The notes beneath the pieces are model-generated. The model was not told where the DNA came from. It ran no database searches and saw only the letters and a program-made list of their open reading frames with translations. Below, piece by piece: positions 24,334 to 33,442 of a DNA stretch of 64,000 bases. Made by a program: the position numbers and the translations under genes. How positions within the stretch are numbered: the stretch's first letter is position 1; each line of letters opens with the position of its first letter. Source of the stretch: an uncultured Dehalococcoidia bacterium (lineage in GTDB: Bacteria > Chloroflexota > Dehalococcoidia > Lucifugimonadales > CATQGZ01); NCBI GenBank assembly GCA_958295685.1, contig OY282365.1, positions 1,054,001-1,118,000 of the forward strand, written 5' to 3'.

Positions 24334-25275
24334 TTGCTGCGTTACGTCGCACATCGACTTCTCGCCACTATCCCGGTGCTCCTGACCGTCATTCTCTTCG
24401 TGTTCGTCATCGTCCGCCTGACGCCCGGAGACCCCGCAGCCCTCATGGCCGGACCCGACGCGCCAGCCACCGACGTCGAAGCCATCAGGGAAAGCCTCGG
24501 ACTGAACCGCCCTCTCATCGTCCAGCTGGGCATCTGGATGGGCGACCTCGCACAGGGAGACCTCGGAACCTCCACCTTCGGCAAGAACAAGGTGCTCGAC
24601 CTCATCAGGCAGCGCATGGTGCCCACCATCTCGCTCGCCGTCATGGCCGAGGTGCTGGCCGTCGGCATGGCCGTCCCGCTGGGCATCCTCGCCGGCTGGA
24701 AGGCCAGGTCCCTGACCGACAGAGGAGTAATGCTGTTCGCCGTGCTGGGATACTCGATCCCCGTATTCTGGCTGGGCCTGATGCTGATATACCTGTTCGC
24801 AGTCAACCTGAACTGGGTCCCTGCCGCAGGATACACCCCTCCACAGGAGGGACTCCTCGACTACTTCATGCACCTGATCCTGCCCGCGGCCACCACCGCC
24901 GTCATCGCCATGGCCCTGATAACCAGAATGACGCGCGCCACCATGATCGAAACGCTGAACGAAGACTACGTCCGCACCGCCAGGGCAAAGGGGCTGGCCG
25001 AAAAGGTGGTGCTCGTCCGCCACGCCCTGCGGAACGCCGCCCTCCCCATCGTCACCGTCATCGGGCTGGGCGTGGCGGCGCTCCTGAGCGGACTCGTCGT
25101 GACCGAGTCGGTCTTCGCCATTCCGGGGCTGGGCCGCCTGCTGGTGGACTCCATCGCCTCCAGAAACTACCCCGTGATTCAGGGGACGACGCTGGTAATA
25201 TCTGTGGTCTACGTGTTCATCAACCTGCTGGTAGACCTCTCCTACGCCTTCCTGGACCCGAGGATCAGATACTGA
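24334..25275 (+). CDS. ABC transporter permease, DppB family
   Basis: A 313-residue inner-membrane permease with six predicted helices. It has the DppB-type N-terminus (MLRYVAHRLLATIPVLLTV, RLTPGDPAALMAG) and the EAA loop DYVRTARAKGLAEKVVLVRH that contacts the ATPase. It ends SYAFLDPRIRY, typical of the family. The start is TTG; no ATG is suitably placed. It overlaps the next gene by one base (TGATG). Imports the substrate delivered by the upstream lipoprotein. Confidence 0.94.
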   Translation: MLRYVAHRLLATIPVLLTVILFVFVIVRLTPGDPAALMAGPDAPATDVEAIRESLGLNRPLIVQLGIWMGDLAQGDLGTSTFGKNKVLDLIRQRMVPTISLAVMAEVLAVGMAVPLGILAGWKARSLTDRGVMLFAVLGYSIPVFWLGLMLIYLFAVNLNWVPAAGYTPPQEGLLDYFMHLILPAATTAVIAMALITRMTRATMIETLNEDYVRTARAKGLAEKVVLVRHALRNAALPIVTVIGLGVAALLSGLVVTESVFAIPGLGRLLVDSIASRNYPVIQGTTLVISVVYVFINLLVDLSYAFLDPRIRY

Positions 25276-26168
25276 TGGCAGATCAAGCCGTCCGGACGAC
25301 GATGCGGCGTTCGACGATGGGGATCGGGAGCCTGTCAGTCACCGCCGCCCGTTTCGTCAAGGCCAACCCCAGCATGGCCGCGGGCTTGATCATCGTGGCC
25401 GTCATGGCGCTGATAGCCTTGCTCGCCCCGGTCCTGTTCACGGAGAACCCAAACGCCGTCGCGCCAAGGGAGCGCTTCACCGGCCCGTCCAGCGGCAGCT
25501 GGTTCGGGACCGACGTGGTCGGACGCGACGTCTACTCCCGCACCATCTACGGCAGCCGAGTATCGCTGATAGTCGCGGCTGCCGTGGCAGGCATCACAAC
25601 CCTGCTGTCCGTGGTGATCGGACTGCTCGTGGGCTACTACCGCTGGGTGGACATGGCGGTCATGAGAATCATGGACGGACTGATGTCCATCCCCGCCATA
25701 CTGCTTGCGATCGCCCTGACGGCCGTCTTCGGCGGCAGCGTCCAGAACGTGATCCTCGCGCTCTGCATAGTCGAGACCCCGCGCGCCGTGCGAGTGGTCC
25801 GGGCCGCGGTGCTGAGCCTCAAAGAGCAGATGTTCATCGACGCCGCCCGCGCGGTGGGTGTGCCGACCTGGCGCATCCTCGCACGGCACCTGTTCCCCAA
25901 CACAGTCGCCCCTCTGATCGTGCTCGCCACCTTTATCGCAGCCTCGGCCGTCCTGCTGGAGGCATACGTGAGCTTCCTCGGTGCAGGCGTGTCCCAGGAC
26001 ACCCCCACCTGGGGAAGCACCATGGCCCAAGGCCGACAATACCTCTCCAGGGCCATCTGGATCATATTCTTCCCCGGCGTGTTCCTGACGCTCACTGTGC
26101 TGGGAATCAACATCGCGGGCGACGGCCTCCGCGACAGGCTGGACCCCAAGCTGAGACGTCGGATGTGA
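25275..26168 (+). CDS. ABC transporter permease, DppC family
   Basis: A 297-residue partner permease. It shows the DppC pattern: an N-terminal helix (MAAGLIIVAVMALIALLAPV), the periplasmic segment GTDVVGRDVYSRTIYGSRVS, the EAA loop DAARAVGVPTWRILARHLFP and the C-terminal INIAGDGLRDRLDPKLR. The start overlaps the dppB-like stop by one base. No DppD or DppF ATPase gene follows here or anywhere in the window, so the complex must borrow ATPases encoded elsewhere. Confidence 0.94.
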   Translation: MADQAVRTTMRRSTMGIGSLSVTAARFVKANPSMAAGLIIVAVMALIALLAPVLFTENPNAVAPRERFTGPSSGSWFGTDVVGRDVYSRTIYGSRVSLIVAAAVAGITTLLSVVIGLLVGYYRWVDMAVMRIMDGLMSIPAILLAIALTAVFGGSVQNVILALCIVETPRAVRVVRAAVLSLKEQMFIDAARAVGVPTWRILARHLFPNTVAPLIVLATFIAASAVLLEAYVSFLGAGVSQDTPTWGSTMAQGRQYLSRAIWIIFFPGVFLTLTVLGINIAGDGLRDRLDPKLRRRM

Positions 26169-26199
26169 GGAGGCGTGCGCAGCCGAACGCACGCAGACC

Positions 26200-29100
26200 A
26201 TGCTGAAGACCTCGCTCAGAAAGAAGCGCGCTGCCGGGCTAGTCATTCTCGCCGTCCTGCTCGCCCTCTTCCTGGCCTTCAACAGGCTGCCAAAGCTGGA
26301 CACGGTCAGGGACGACCTCGAAGTGGTCTCCGCGCCCAAAGTCGAGTGCTTCCAGGGATTCTGCATCGAAGACGAGCCCGGCTCGAATATCCTGGAAAGG
26401 TGGTGGGACTTCTCCATAACGTACATGCGCCTGGTGGCCGCAGGCATGGCCTTCGCCTTCATGGTGGCCGGACTCACGGAGTCGTTCCTGTTTCCGAAAG
26501 CCGGCGGGTCTGCCTACTCCTGGGGCGGCCCGATCAGAGGAACGCTCAAAGGACTGGCCGTCGGACCGATTTGGAACCTGTGCTCCGCCTGCATCGTCCC
26601 AGTGTCGACGGCCTTCGCCCGAAGAGGCGCCGGAACCCCGGGAGCGATCGCGATCGCCCAGGGGTCCTCCACCCTCAACCTCCCTGCCCTCATCATGGCC
26701 CTGTTCGTCTTCACCCCGCTGGTCGGAGGCAGCCGCATCGTCCTGGGACTGGCCGGGGGTATCCTGATCGCGCCCATCGTCGCCAGAGTCATCGGAGACA
26801 GGACGCGGAGCGGCCAGACAGCGGCTCCCGCTGTCGAGCAGTCAGACTTCGACCGGAGTCGGGCGCCATGGCGCCCGACTCTGGTCGAAGCGAGCCGCGA
26901 CTGGGCAAGAGCGACGCTCGGATACGTCGTCCGCCTCGGGCCGGTAATGGTGCTGGCCGGTCTGCTCAGCGGCCTCGCGGTCCAGTGGATAAGCCCCGAA
27001 TCCGTGGACGCCTACCTGGGAAACGACCTCAGGGGCATCGCCGCCGCTGCGACCCTCGGCATCCTCATAAACGTGCCCCTGATGTTCGAGATACCGCTGG
27101 TCGCCCTGCTGCTCATGCTGGGCATGGGCACCGCCCCGGCGGCCACCCTCCTCTTTACCGCGGCAGCCGGAGGGCCAATCACATTCTGGGGCTTCGCCAG
27201 ACTCATGCCCAGACGCGGAGTCATCGCCTTCGCCGCATCCACCTGGGCAGTCGGGATAGTCGGAGGCATCGCCGTCCTCGGCCTGGGCGAGCTGACCTCC
27301 GCTGACAACCAGGCCGTCAGCGCCGCCTCGATCCTCACCTCCTACGAAGAAGCGGTTCCACCTCCGCTCGCGAACGGCGCGTCGGGCGTTGCCCCGTTCC
27401 GCAACACCGCGCCCACCGCTCTGGACGACGGCTACTGGGTAAAGAACTACCGCCCAGGCGTGGCTGTGTTCGACTACGACCGCGACGGAGACCTCGACTT
27501 CTACGTAACGTCGGAGTCCGGCCACCCGAACTTCCTGTACGCCAATCAGGGCGACGGGACCTTCGTCAACGTGGCCGAGTCCGCGGGCGTGGCCGCGGTG
27601 GAGACCAACGGCTCCGGCGTGGTAGCCTGCGACGTGAACAACGACGGCTACCAGGACCTGTACGTGGGAGCGCGCGGCATCGTCGGAGACAAGCTCGACT
27701 ACAGATCAGCCCTGACGACGGACGGCTCCGCACGGCAACTCCACGAGCGTGTACAGGACCGCCTGTTCGTGAATACGGGGACAGGGGCATTCACCGACGT
27801 GACGCGGAGCGCCTTTGGCGAGGCGGTTAACCTGCGTTCGGCCGGGAGCGCCGCATGCGCCGACGTGGACGGAGACGGATGGCTGGACATCTACGTTGGA
27901 AACCTGATCGACGAGGACTTCTTCAAGTTCGACCAGCCGAGCCACCCCGGCCACTACAACATCCTGTACCTGAACAACGGAGGTCACTCCTTCCGGGAGG
28001 TCGCTGAGCAGGCGGGAGTCCGGGGCGGCCAGATATTGATGCTGGATCCACAAGGTCAACCGCTGGTCTTCGAAGACCCGTCCACCGGCCGTGAGTACGT
28101 GGGATACGACCCGACCGCCGAGGACGCCAAAGGGAACCTCATAGGCGACCCCACCTCCAGAACTCACGCCGTCCTGTTCTTCGACCATGACGATGACGGC
28201 GACCCTGACCTGTGGCTGGCGAATGACGGCGACAGGCTTCAGGTGTTTAGAAACGACTCGGGCCAGGGTGCCCCGCGCTTCACCCACGTGACCAGCGAAA
28301 TGGGTATCGGCAAAGTGGGCAACTGGATGGGGTTCGCGGTCGGCGACTACGACGGCGACGCCGACTTGGACGTGTTCGTCACAAACGTGGGATACCATCT
28401 GCGTCTCGGAGAGCCGCAGGAGGAGCCGGGGGGCGACTGCAAGTACCACGAGCGGTTCGAATGGGGCACCTGTCTCCATGCTCTGTTGCGTAACGAAGTC
28501 GTTCTGGGAGCTTCGGGACTCGGCGAGGCCCGTTCCTTCCGAGACGTCGCCGCCTCGACCAGGGTCGTTCCCAGTCCATACATGCCGCCCGCGTCGCTCA
28601 CTCCCGAGAACATCAACAGCGCCTGGGAGGTCCCGACCGGCCTCGCGGCTTATGACTTCGGCTACGGAGCAACGTTCTTCGACTTCGACAACGACGGACG
28701 TCAGGACCTCTACTGGCTCGGGTCCGAGATAGGCCGGGGGGCCGGCCCCGGGGGTTCCCTATACGCCAGCGCGGGACGCATGCTCAGGGGAATCGGCGCC
28801 GACTCCTTCGAAGACATTACGGTCAGAGCCCGCCTGCTGGACATCCTGGGGGTCGGATATTCGACCGACGACCCTGGTGACCCCAGGAGATCCGGCAGCC
28901 TCACGGCAAGGAGAATCGACCCGAAGTTCCACGAGAACGGCAAGGGGCTGGCGCACGGGGACCTGAACGGCGACGGCTTCGTAGACCTGATCGGCACCAA
29001 CAGCAGCGGGCCTGTCTGGGAAGGGGTCATCGGAACGATGACCCAAGTCGACGGCCCCCTATTCGTATGGATGAATGGCGCCGGAGACAACCACTGGATT

Positions 29101-29394
29101 AACATACGCCTGCGGGGACGCATGGCAATCGACGGCACGGGCAGCAACGCAGACGGGATCGGCGCGCGCGTATTCGTGAAAACCCAGGTAGAAGGGCGAG
29201 AGCCCCTGCTGCAGATCAAGGAGGCGCGCGCAGGCTCCAGCTACATCTCGATGGACAGCGTTGACCTAGAGTTCGGGATCGGAGACGCGCTCGTCGTGGA
29301 GAGGATCGTGATACTCTGGCCCAGCGGGAGGCGGCAGACGCTGGAGAACGTGAAAGTAGACCAGTCAATCCTCATCACCGAGCCTGTAGAATAG
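26200..29394 (+). CDS. Fusion of an ArsP_1-like permease with an FG-GAP/VCBS propeller and ASPIC/UnbV tail
   Basis: A 1064-residue membrane protein. Residues 1-375 hold about eight helices with NLCSACIVPVSTAFARRGAG and SSTLNLPALIMALFVFTPL, the pattern of the DUF318/ArsP_1 permease family. From about 400 the protein becomes soluble, with seven calcium-binding FG-GAP/VCBS motifs: DYDRDGDLDF, DVNNDGYQDL, DVDGDGWLDI, DHDDDGDPDL, DYDGDADLDV, DFDNDGRQDL and DLNGDGFVDL. The end (GIGARVFVKT, ILWPSGRRQTLENV) is an ASPIC/UnbV domain. Each half is a known family; the fusion is unusual to me. The start lies 31 bases after the DppC stop. A 44-bp palindrome occurs inside the permease part. Confidence 0.85.
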   Translation: MLKTSLRKKRAAGLVILAVLLALFLAFNRLPKLDTVRDDLEVVSAPKVECFQGFCIEDEPGSNILERWWDFSITYMRLVAAGMAFAFMVAGLTESFLFPKAGGSAYSWGGPIRGTLKGLAVGPIWNLCSACIVPVSTAFARRGAGTPGAIAIAQGSSTLNLPALIMALFVFTPLVGGSRIVLGLAGGILIAPIVARVIGDRTRSGQTAAPAVEQSDFDRSRAPWRPTLVEASRDWARATLGYVVRLGPVMVLAGLLSGLAVQWISPESVDAYLGNDLRGIAAAATLGILINVPLMFEIPLVALLLMLGMGTAPAATLLFTAAAGGPITFWGFARLMPRRGVIAFAASTWAVGIVGGIAVLGLGELTSADNQAVSAASILTSYEEAVPPPLANGASGVAPFRNTAPTALDDGYWVKNYRPGVAVFDYDRDGDLDFYVTSESGHPNFLYANQGDGTFVNVAESAGVAAVETNGSGVVACDVNNDGYQDLYVGARGIVGDKLDYRSALTTDGSARQLHERVQDRLFVNTGTGAFTDVTRSAFGEAVNLRSAGSAACADVDGDGWLDIYVGNLIDEDFFKFDQPSHPGHYNILYLNNGGHSFREVAEQAGVRGGQILMLDPQGQPLVFEDPSTGREYVGYDPTAEDAKGNLIGDPTSRTHAVLFFDHDDDGDPDLWLANDGDRLQVFRNDSGQGAPRFTHVTSEMGIGKVGNWMGFAVGDYDGDADLDVFVTNVGYHLRLGEPQEEPGGDCKYHERFEWGTCLHALLRNEVVLGASGLGEARSFRDVAASTRVVPSPYMPPASLTPENINSAWEVPTGLAAYDFGYGATFFDFDNDGRQDLYWLGSEIGRGAGPGGSLYASAGRMLRGIGADSFEDITVRARLLDILGVGYSTDDPGDPRRSGSLTARRIDPKFHENGKGLAHGDLNGDGFVDLIGTNSSGPVWEGVIGTMTQVDGPLFVWMNGAGDNHWINIRLRGRMAIDGTGSNADGIGARVFVKTQVEGREPLLQIKEARAGSSYISMDSVDLEFGIGDALVVERIVILWPSGRRQTLENVKVDQSILITEPVE
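26847..26890. repeat. 44-bp near-perfect palindrome inside a coding sequence
   Basis: Two 22-base halves centred between 26868 and 26869 (core GGGCGCCATGGCGCCC) with one mismatch at 26855/26882 that can form G-U in RNA. It encodes a hydrophilic linker between the two halves of the permease domain and looks like an inserted palindromic repeat. Confidence 0.8.
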
Positions 29395-29434
29395 TTTGGC
29401 TCCCCGCGCAACTGCTGGACACGGAGATATACAG

Positions 29435-30670
29435 ATGCCAGAACCGGCCAGACTCGCCATTTCGACCGCGCTCATATGCCTGATCGTCGCCTGCGGAGGA
29501 GGAGACTCCGGTCAGGACGCATCCACGCCCGGCGCCTCATCCGACGCGACTGGCAGCCCCAGTCAGGACAGCGAGTCGGAAGGAGGGATCACCGACCTCA
29601 TGCGTGAGGCGGCCTCCCTCGACCCGGTGGTGCGTTATGAGCCAGGCGAGGGCACGGAACCCGCATCCACACCCACGAACCCCATGTCGGCGGCTCGGGC
29701 GTCCCACACCGCCTCCCTGCTTCATGACGGCAGGGTGCTGGTTGTCGGGGGAAGCAGAGAACCCAGCGCCCCTGAGATATACGACCCAGAAACGGGCGGG
29801 TGGACCCCGACAGGAGAGATGGTGACTCCCCGCACGTCCGCTTCCGCGACCGTCCTTCCGGACGGTACGGTACTCGTGGCCGGAGGCAGGTCCCAGAGCG
29901 AAATAGTCGCGTCCACCGAGGTCTACGACCCGGCCGGAGGGACGTGGACCCTGACCGGCAGCATGACCGAGCCGCGCAGGGGACACACGGCAACGCTCAT
30001 CGGCGGCGGCATCGTGCTGGTCACCGGCGGCGAGACCACCGGCGGGGCCGCGGCATCCGTCGAAGCGTTCGACTCATCCTCCGGAAGTTGGTCGGCGGTC
30101 GGCGCCATGTCCACGCCGCGCACCGGCCACGAGGCGGTCCTGCTGAATGACGGCACAGTCCTCGTTAGCGGCGGAGCAACGTTCGCCGGCACTCTCGACA
30201 CCGCCGAGATATACGACCCGGCCAGCGGCGAGTGGACTCCCGCCGGCGCGATGACCGAGCCGCGCACGTCTCACGCGGCCATCGTACTCGATGACGGAAG
30301 AGTCTTGGCCGCCGGAGGCCAAGCCCTCCTGATGGCGCCCTTCCTGCCTCTGAACTCCGCCGAGATATATGACCCCGCCTCCGGAGAGTGGTCCCCAGTC
30401 GGCGCCATGTCCGGGGCCAGATCCTTCACTGCCCCGATTCTGCTCGCGGATGGAAGGGTGCTGACCACAGGCGGACGGGACAAGCAGGCTCTCGACTCGG
30501 TAGAGGTGTTCGATCCCTCGACGCTCACCTGGAGTCTGGTACAGGGCCTGTCCGAGGTGCGGCGCTCGCACACGGCGACCCTGCTGCCCGACGGCAGCAT
30601 CCTCGTCGCGGGCGGCAGAGACGATTCGGGGCGTCTCCCGACAGCGGAGCTATACCGGTTGCGGGAGTAG
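29435..30670 (+). CDS. Kelch-repeat lipoprotein
   Basis: A 411-residue exported lipoprotein: the signal MPEPARLAISTALICLIVAC ends in a lipobox Cys20. A Ser/Gly/Asp-rich linker is followed by about six kelch-type blades with repeated HTASLLHDGRVLVVGG, YDPETGGWTPTGEM and YDPASGEWTPAGAM motifs, forming a beta-propeller as in galactose-oxidase-like proteins. No copper-site residues are evident. ATG 29435 is eight bases after GGAG. It is the last gene of the plus-strand transporter operon, 40 bases after the fusion protein; both are extracytoplasmic propellers. Confidence 0.87.
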   Translation: MPEPARLAISTALICLIVACGGGDSGQDASTPGASSDATGSPSQDSESEGGITDLMREAASLDPVVRYEPGEGTEPASTPTNPMSAARASHTASLLHDGRVLVVGGSREPSAPEIYDPETGGWTPTGEMVTPRTSASATVLPDGTVLVAGGRSQSEIVASTEVYDPAGGTWTLTGSMTEPRRGHTATLIGGGIVLVTGGETTGGAAASVEAFDSSSGSWSAVGAMSTPRTGHEAVLLNDGTVLVSGGATFAGTLDTAEIYDPASGEWTPAGAMTEPRTSHAAIVLDDGRVLAAGGQALLMAPFLPLNSAEIYDPASGEWSPVGAMSGARSFTAPILLADGRVLTTGGRDKQALDSVEVFDPSTLTWSLVQGLSEVRRSHTATLLPDGSILVAGGRDDSGRLPTAELYRLRE

Positions 30671-30689
30671 CCACGCACAGCCGTCGTAC

Positions 30690-30875
30690 GCCCCACCTGG
30701 CATTCAGCGCCAGGTTGATGTTGGGGTCGGCAAGACCCAACCTCTCTTGGTCGAGTCCGAGTTCGGCGCGCATGGCGTCGATGGTTGCCTGGCTGGGTAG
30801 TCGCTCCTACAGGCTGCGACGCTGGTTCCCACGACGGCGCTCGCCCATCAGCACCACGCAACCTTCTCGCCGAGC
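30690..30875 (-). pseudogene. Possible remnant of a DppB-type permease N-terminus
   Basis: On the minus strand VVLMGERR and, after an interrupting stop, PSQATIDAMRAELGLDQ resemble the GEDATPEAIAALRAELGLD segment of DppB permeases. The surrounding gap (30671-30950) has no intact gene. The neighbouring minus-strand operon contains intact permeases, so a decayed copy is plausible, but the match is short. Confidence 0.35.
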
Positions 30876-30950
30876 GCCTGAGCCGCCTAACCGACGGGGG
30901 GGCGGCGTCCTGAGCCGCTTCCGCACGACGCCCTGACATACTCAGGCGGC

Positions 30951-32516
30951 TTACTCGCCGTTTCTGATGAATTCCGCGACCCGCTCCCCGATCAGCATGG
31001 CGGTCGCGTTCGTGTTTGCGCGGATGCAGTCGGGCATGATGGACGCGTCGGCCACCCTGAGACCGTCCAGCCCGTGAACTCTGCCGAACTGGTCGACCAC
31101 GGCCGTGGGGTCCGAGGCCGGCCCCATCTTGCACGTGCCTGAGATGTGCTGGCTGGTCTTCACGTTCGCCAGCAGCCACTCGTCCAAGGAGTCGTCGGAC
31201 TCCAGGTCGCTCTCGGCGGGATTGACGCACGACTCTATGATCTCCTCCAGCCCGCCCGTGCGCGAGAGCTCAAGGCAGATACGGACGGCCTCCCTCATCC
31301 GCAGCCTGTCGAACTCTGTCGACAGATAGTCGTAGTCGATATGGGGCTGTATCCTGGGGTCCGAGCTCAGCAGCGCCAGGCGTCCGGCGGCTTCGGCCAG
31401 GTAGAGACAGGCCACCATGCCGAAGTCGGCCGGCTGACCAGAGGCGCCTGCGCGGTACATCATGTTTCGGCCCATCGTCAGGCTCTTACCCATCGGATGG
31501 ATGAACACGTCGTTCCGCAGACCGGAGCCGGAGGCCGTGTATCTGAGGACGTGCTGATTGAATCGATGGTACGGATCGGGCTGGGACGGCTCGCGGTTTC
31601 GGAACATCACGAGCGCCTGTGGATGGTCTCTAAGGTTCAGGCCGACGCCGGCCAGGTCGTGCGTCACGGGCACACCCATCTTCTCCAGGTGCGCCGCGGG
31701 GCCCACTCCGGACAGGAGAAGCAGGTGCGGGGAGCCGATGGCTCCGGCCGCCAGGACAACCTCATCACCGTCTATCCTCAGAGTCCCTGCGCTCGACTCG
31801 CCCTCCACGCCGACCGCGCGGCCGGCGTGGAACACGACCCTGTTGACCGGGAGATCGGGGCGGACGGTCAGGTTCTCCCGACTGCGCGCGGGGTCCAGGT
31901 ATCCGAGAGCCGCGCTCCAGCGCACCCTGTCCACGGTGTTGAACGGGGTCGGGCTGACCCCGGTGGAGTCGGGGTGGTTGAGGTCCGGATGCTCCGGGAA
32001 GCCGAGGGAGCGGCAGGCATCGACCCATGCCTGCTGTTCAGGCGGCCAGTCACCCGGCGGGAGGCGGCTCACGATGATGGGGCCGTCGGCGCCGTGAAAG
32101 TCGCCGTCGAAGTCCTTGTCGGTCTCGATGCGGCGGAGGTACGGGAGGAGGGCCAGGTAACTCCAGCGGTCGTTGCCGCGTTCCGCCCAGTCGTCGTAGT
32201 CCTCCGGGATACCCCTCAGAAACATCTGGGCGTTGACCGCGCTGGAGCCTCCCGTGACCCTGCCGCGGGGTACGAGCATGGGCGCGCCCCTGCTGGAGGC
32301 GCGGGCGACGAAGTGGCGCATGTTGGGGCTGGCGCGCCAGTCCTGGGGAGAGCGGGAGTAGTGACTCCACTTCAGCTCGTCGGGCAGGCTGTCGAAGTTC
32401 GGGTAGTCCGGACCCGCCTCTATGAGGAGCACGCTGCGGTCGGCATCCTCGCTGAGCCGCGCTGCGAGGGCTGCGCCGGAGGAGCCGGCGCCGACCACGA
32501 TGACGTCGTACCTCAT
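30951..32516 (-). CDS. GMC-family oxidoreductase (choline dehydrogenase-like)
   Basis: FAD-dependent oxidoreductase of 521 residues. FAD-binding motif VVGAGSSGAALAARLSED at the N-terminus and LLIEAGPDYPNF; GMC signature PRGRVTGGSSAVNAQMFLRG; second signature GAIGSPHLLLLSGVGP; catalytic His in SQHISGTCKMG; C-terminal Asn-containing RANTNATAMLIGERVAE. It oxidises an alcohol or polyol; the substrate is unknown. The start ATG 32514-32516 lies 20 bases after the upstream permease stop; the longer frame overlaps that permease. Last gene of the second ABC operon. Confidence 0.93.
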   Translation of the reverse strand: MRYDVIVVGAGSSGAALAARLSEDADRSVLLIEAGPDYPNFDSLPDELKWSHYSRSPQDWRASPNMRHFVARASSRGAPMLVPRGRVTGGSSAVNAQMFLRGIPEDYDDWAERGNDRWSYLALLPYLRRIETDKDFDGDFHGADGPIIVSRLPPGDWPPEQQAWVDACRSLGFPEHPDLNHPDSTGVSPTPFNTVDRVRWSAALGYLDPARSRENLTVRPDLPVNRVVFHAGRAVGVEGESSAGTLRIDGDEVVLAAGAIGSPHLLLLSGVGPAAHLEKMGVPVTHDLAGVGLNLRDHPQALVMFRNREPSQPDPYHRFNQHVLRYTASGSGLRNDVFIHPMGKSLTMGRNMMYRAGASGQPADFGMVACLYLAEAAGRLALLSSDPRIQPHIDYDYLSTEFDRLRMREAVRICLELSRTGGLEEIIESCVNPAESDLESDDSLDEWLLANVKTSQHISGTCKMGPASDPTAVVDQFGRVHGLDGLRVADASIMPDCIRANTNATAMLIGERVAEFIRNGE

Positions 32517-32536
32517 AACCTTCCTAGGACGCGCCC

Positions 32537-33442
32537 TTACAGTCCACGGAGGCGCGGATCGAAGGTATCGCGCATCCAGTCGCCCACGAGGTTGAGGGAG
32601 ACTATGAGCATTGAGATGGCCACGCCCGGCACGACGGCCACCCACCACCCGTTGAGCAGGAAATCCCTGCCGTCCGAGATCATCACGCCCCAGGCCGCGG
32701 TGGGCTTCGGGATGCCGACACCCAGGAAGCTGAGCGAGGCCACCAGGAGGATGAATCCTCCTGTCTGAAGGGTGGCGATCACCATTACGGTGGCCAGCAC
32801 GTTGGGGAGGAGGTGCCGGAACATGATTCGGGGGGCTCCGCATCCGATGGAGATGGCTGCGGTGACGTACTCCCGCTCCCTCTGGGACAGCACGTCTCCC
32901 CGCACGTACCTGGCGTAGCCGACCCATCCCGAGATCATGACAGCCAGTATCACGGCCCGAAGGCTGGGCTCGATAGCCGCGATGAAGACGAGGGCGAGGA
33001 GCAGACTGGGCATGGCCAGCATGAAGTCGACCAGTCTCATGACCAGGGAATCGATCCATCCTCCAAAGTAGCCGCTTGCCAGGCCCACCGCCACGCCGAC
33101 GACCGCCGACCCGACCAGCGCTACGAGAGCGGTCACCAACGTAATCCGCGCGCCGTCCAGCAGCCTGCTGAGGACGTCTCTGCCGAAGAAGTCGGTCCCA
33201 AAGGGGAATTCGAGCGTGCCGCCTTCCAGCCAGATGGGGGGCTCCAGAGAGTCGGAGAGGGAGCCTACGTGGGGGTTCTTGGGCGCGAGCACCGGGCCGA
33301 AGATGCCTATGAAGAGCATCAGGACGAGGACCGCCAGGGCGATCTTAGGCGGATTGCGCCTGCTCAGACCCCCGTAGGCGCGGCTGATTACGCCCGCCGA
33401 GCGGGCTACCCGCGAAACGGACACCTCTGCCTGAGGCGTCAC
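32537..33442 (-). CDS. ABC transporter permease, DppC family
   Basis: A 301-residue permease with the DppC layout: first helix IALAVLVLMLFIGIFGPVLA, GTDFFGRDVLSRLLDGARIT, the EAA loop AAISIGCGAPRIMFRHLLPN, and the end LNLVGDWMRDTFDPRLRGL. The best start is GTG at 33440-33442, overlapping the previous stop as GTGA; the longer frame inside the dppB-like gene is not supported. Again no ATPase gene adjoins. Confidence 0.93.
   Translation of the reverse strand: MTPQAEVSVSRVARSAGVISRAYGGLSRRNPPKIALAVLVLMLFIGIFGPVLAPKNPHVGSLSDSLEPPIWLEGGTLEFPFGTDFFGRDVLSRLLDGARITLVTALVALVGSAVVGVAVGLASGYFGGWIDSLVMRLVDFMLAMPSLLLALVFIAAIEPSLRAVILAVMISGWVGYARYVRGDVLSQREREYVTAAISIGCGAPRIMFRHLLPNVLATVMVIATLQTGGFILLVASLSFLGVGIPKPTAAWGVMISDGRDFLLNGWWVAVVPGVAISMLIVSLNLVGDWMRDTFDPRLRGL

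Noticed and set aside
22759..25023. Long minus-strand open frame of 754 codons
   Set aside because: Antisense shadow of the binding-protein and permease genes in GC-rich DNA; no recognisable domain.
31146..32768. Long plus-strand open frame of 540 codons
   Set aside because: It is antisense to the GMC oxidoreductase and the DppC-like permease, both with clear family motifs; the plus-strand translation shows no domain.
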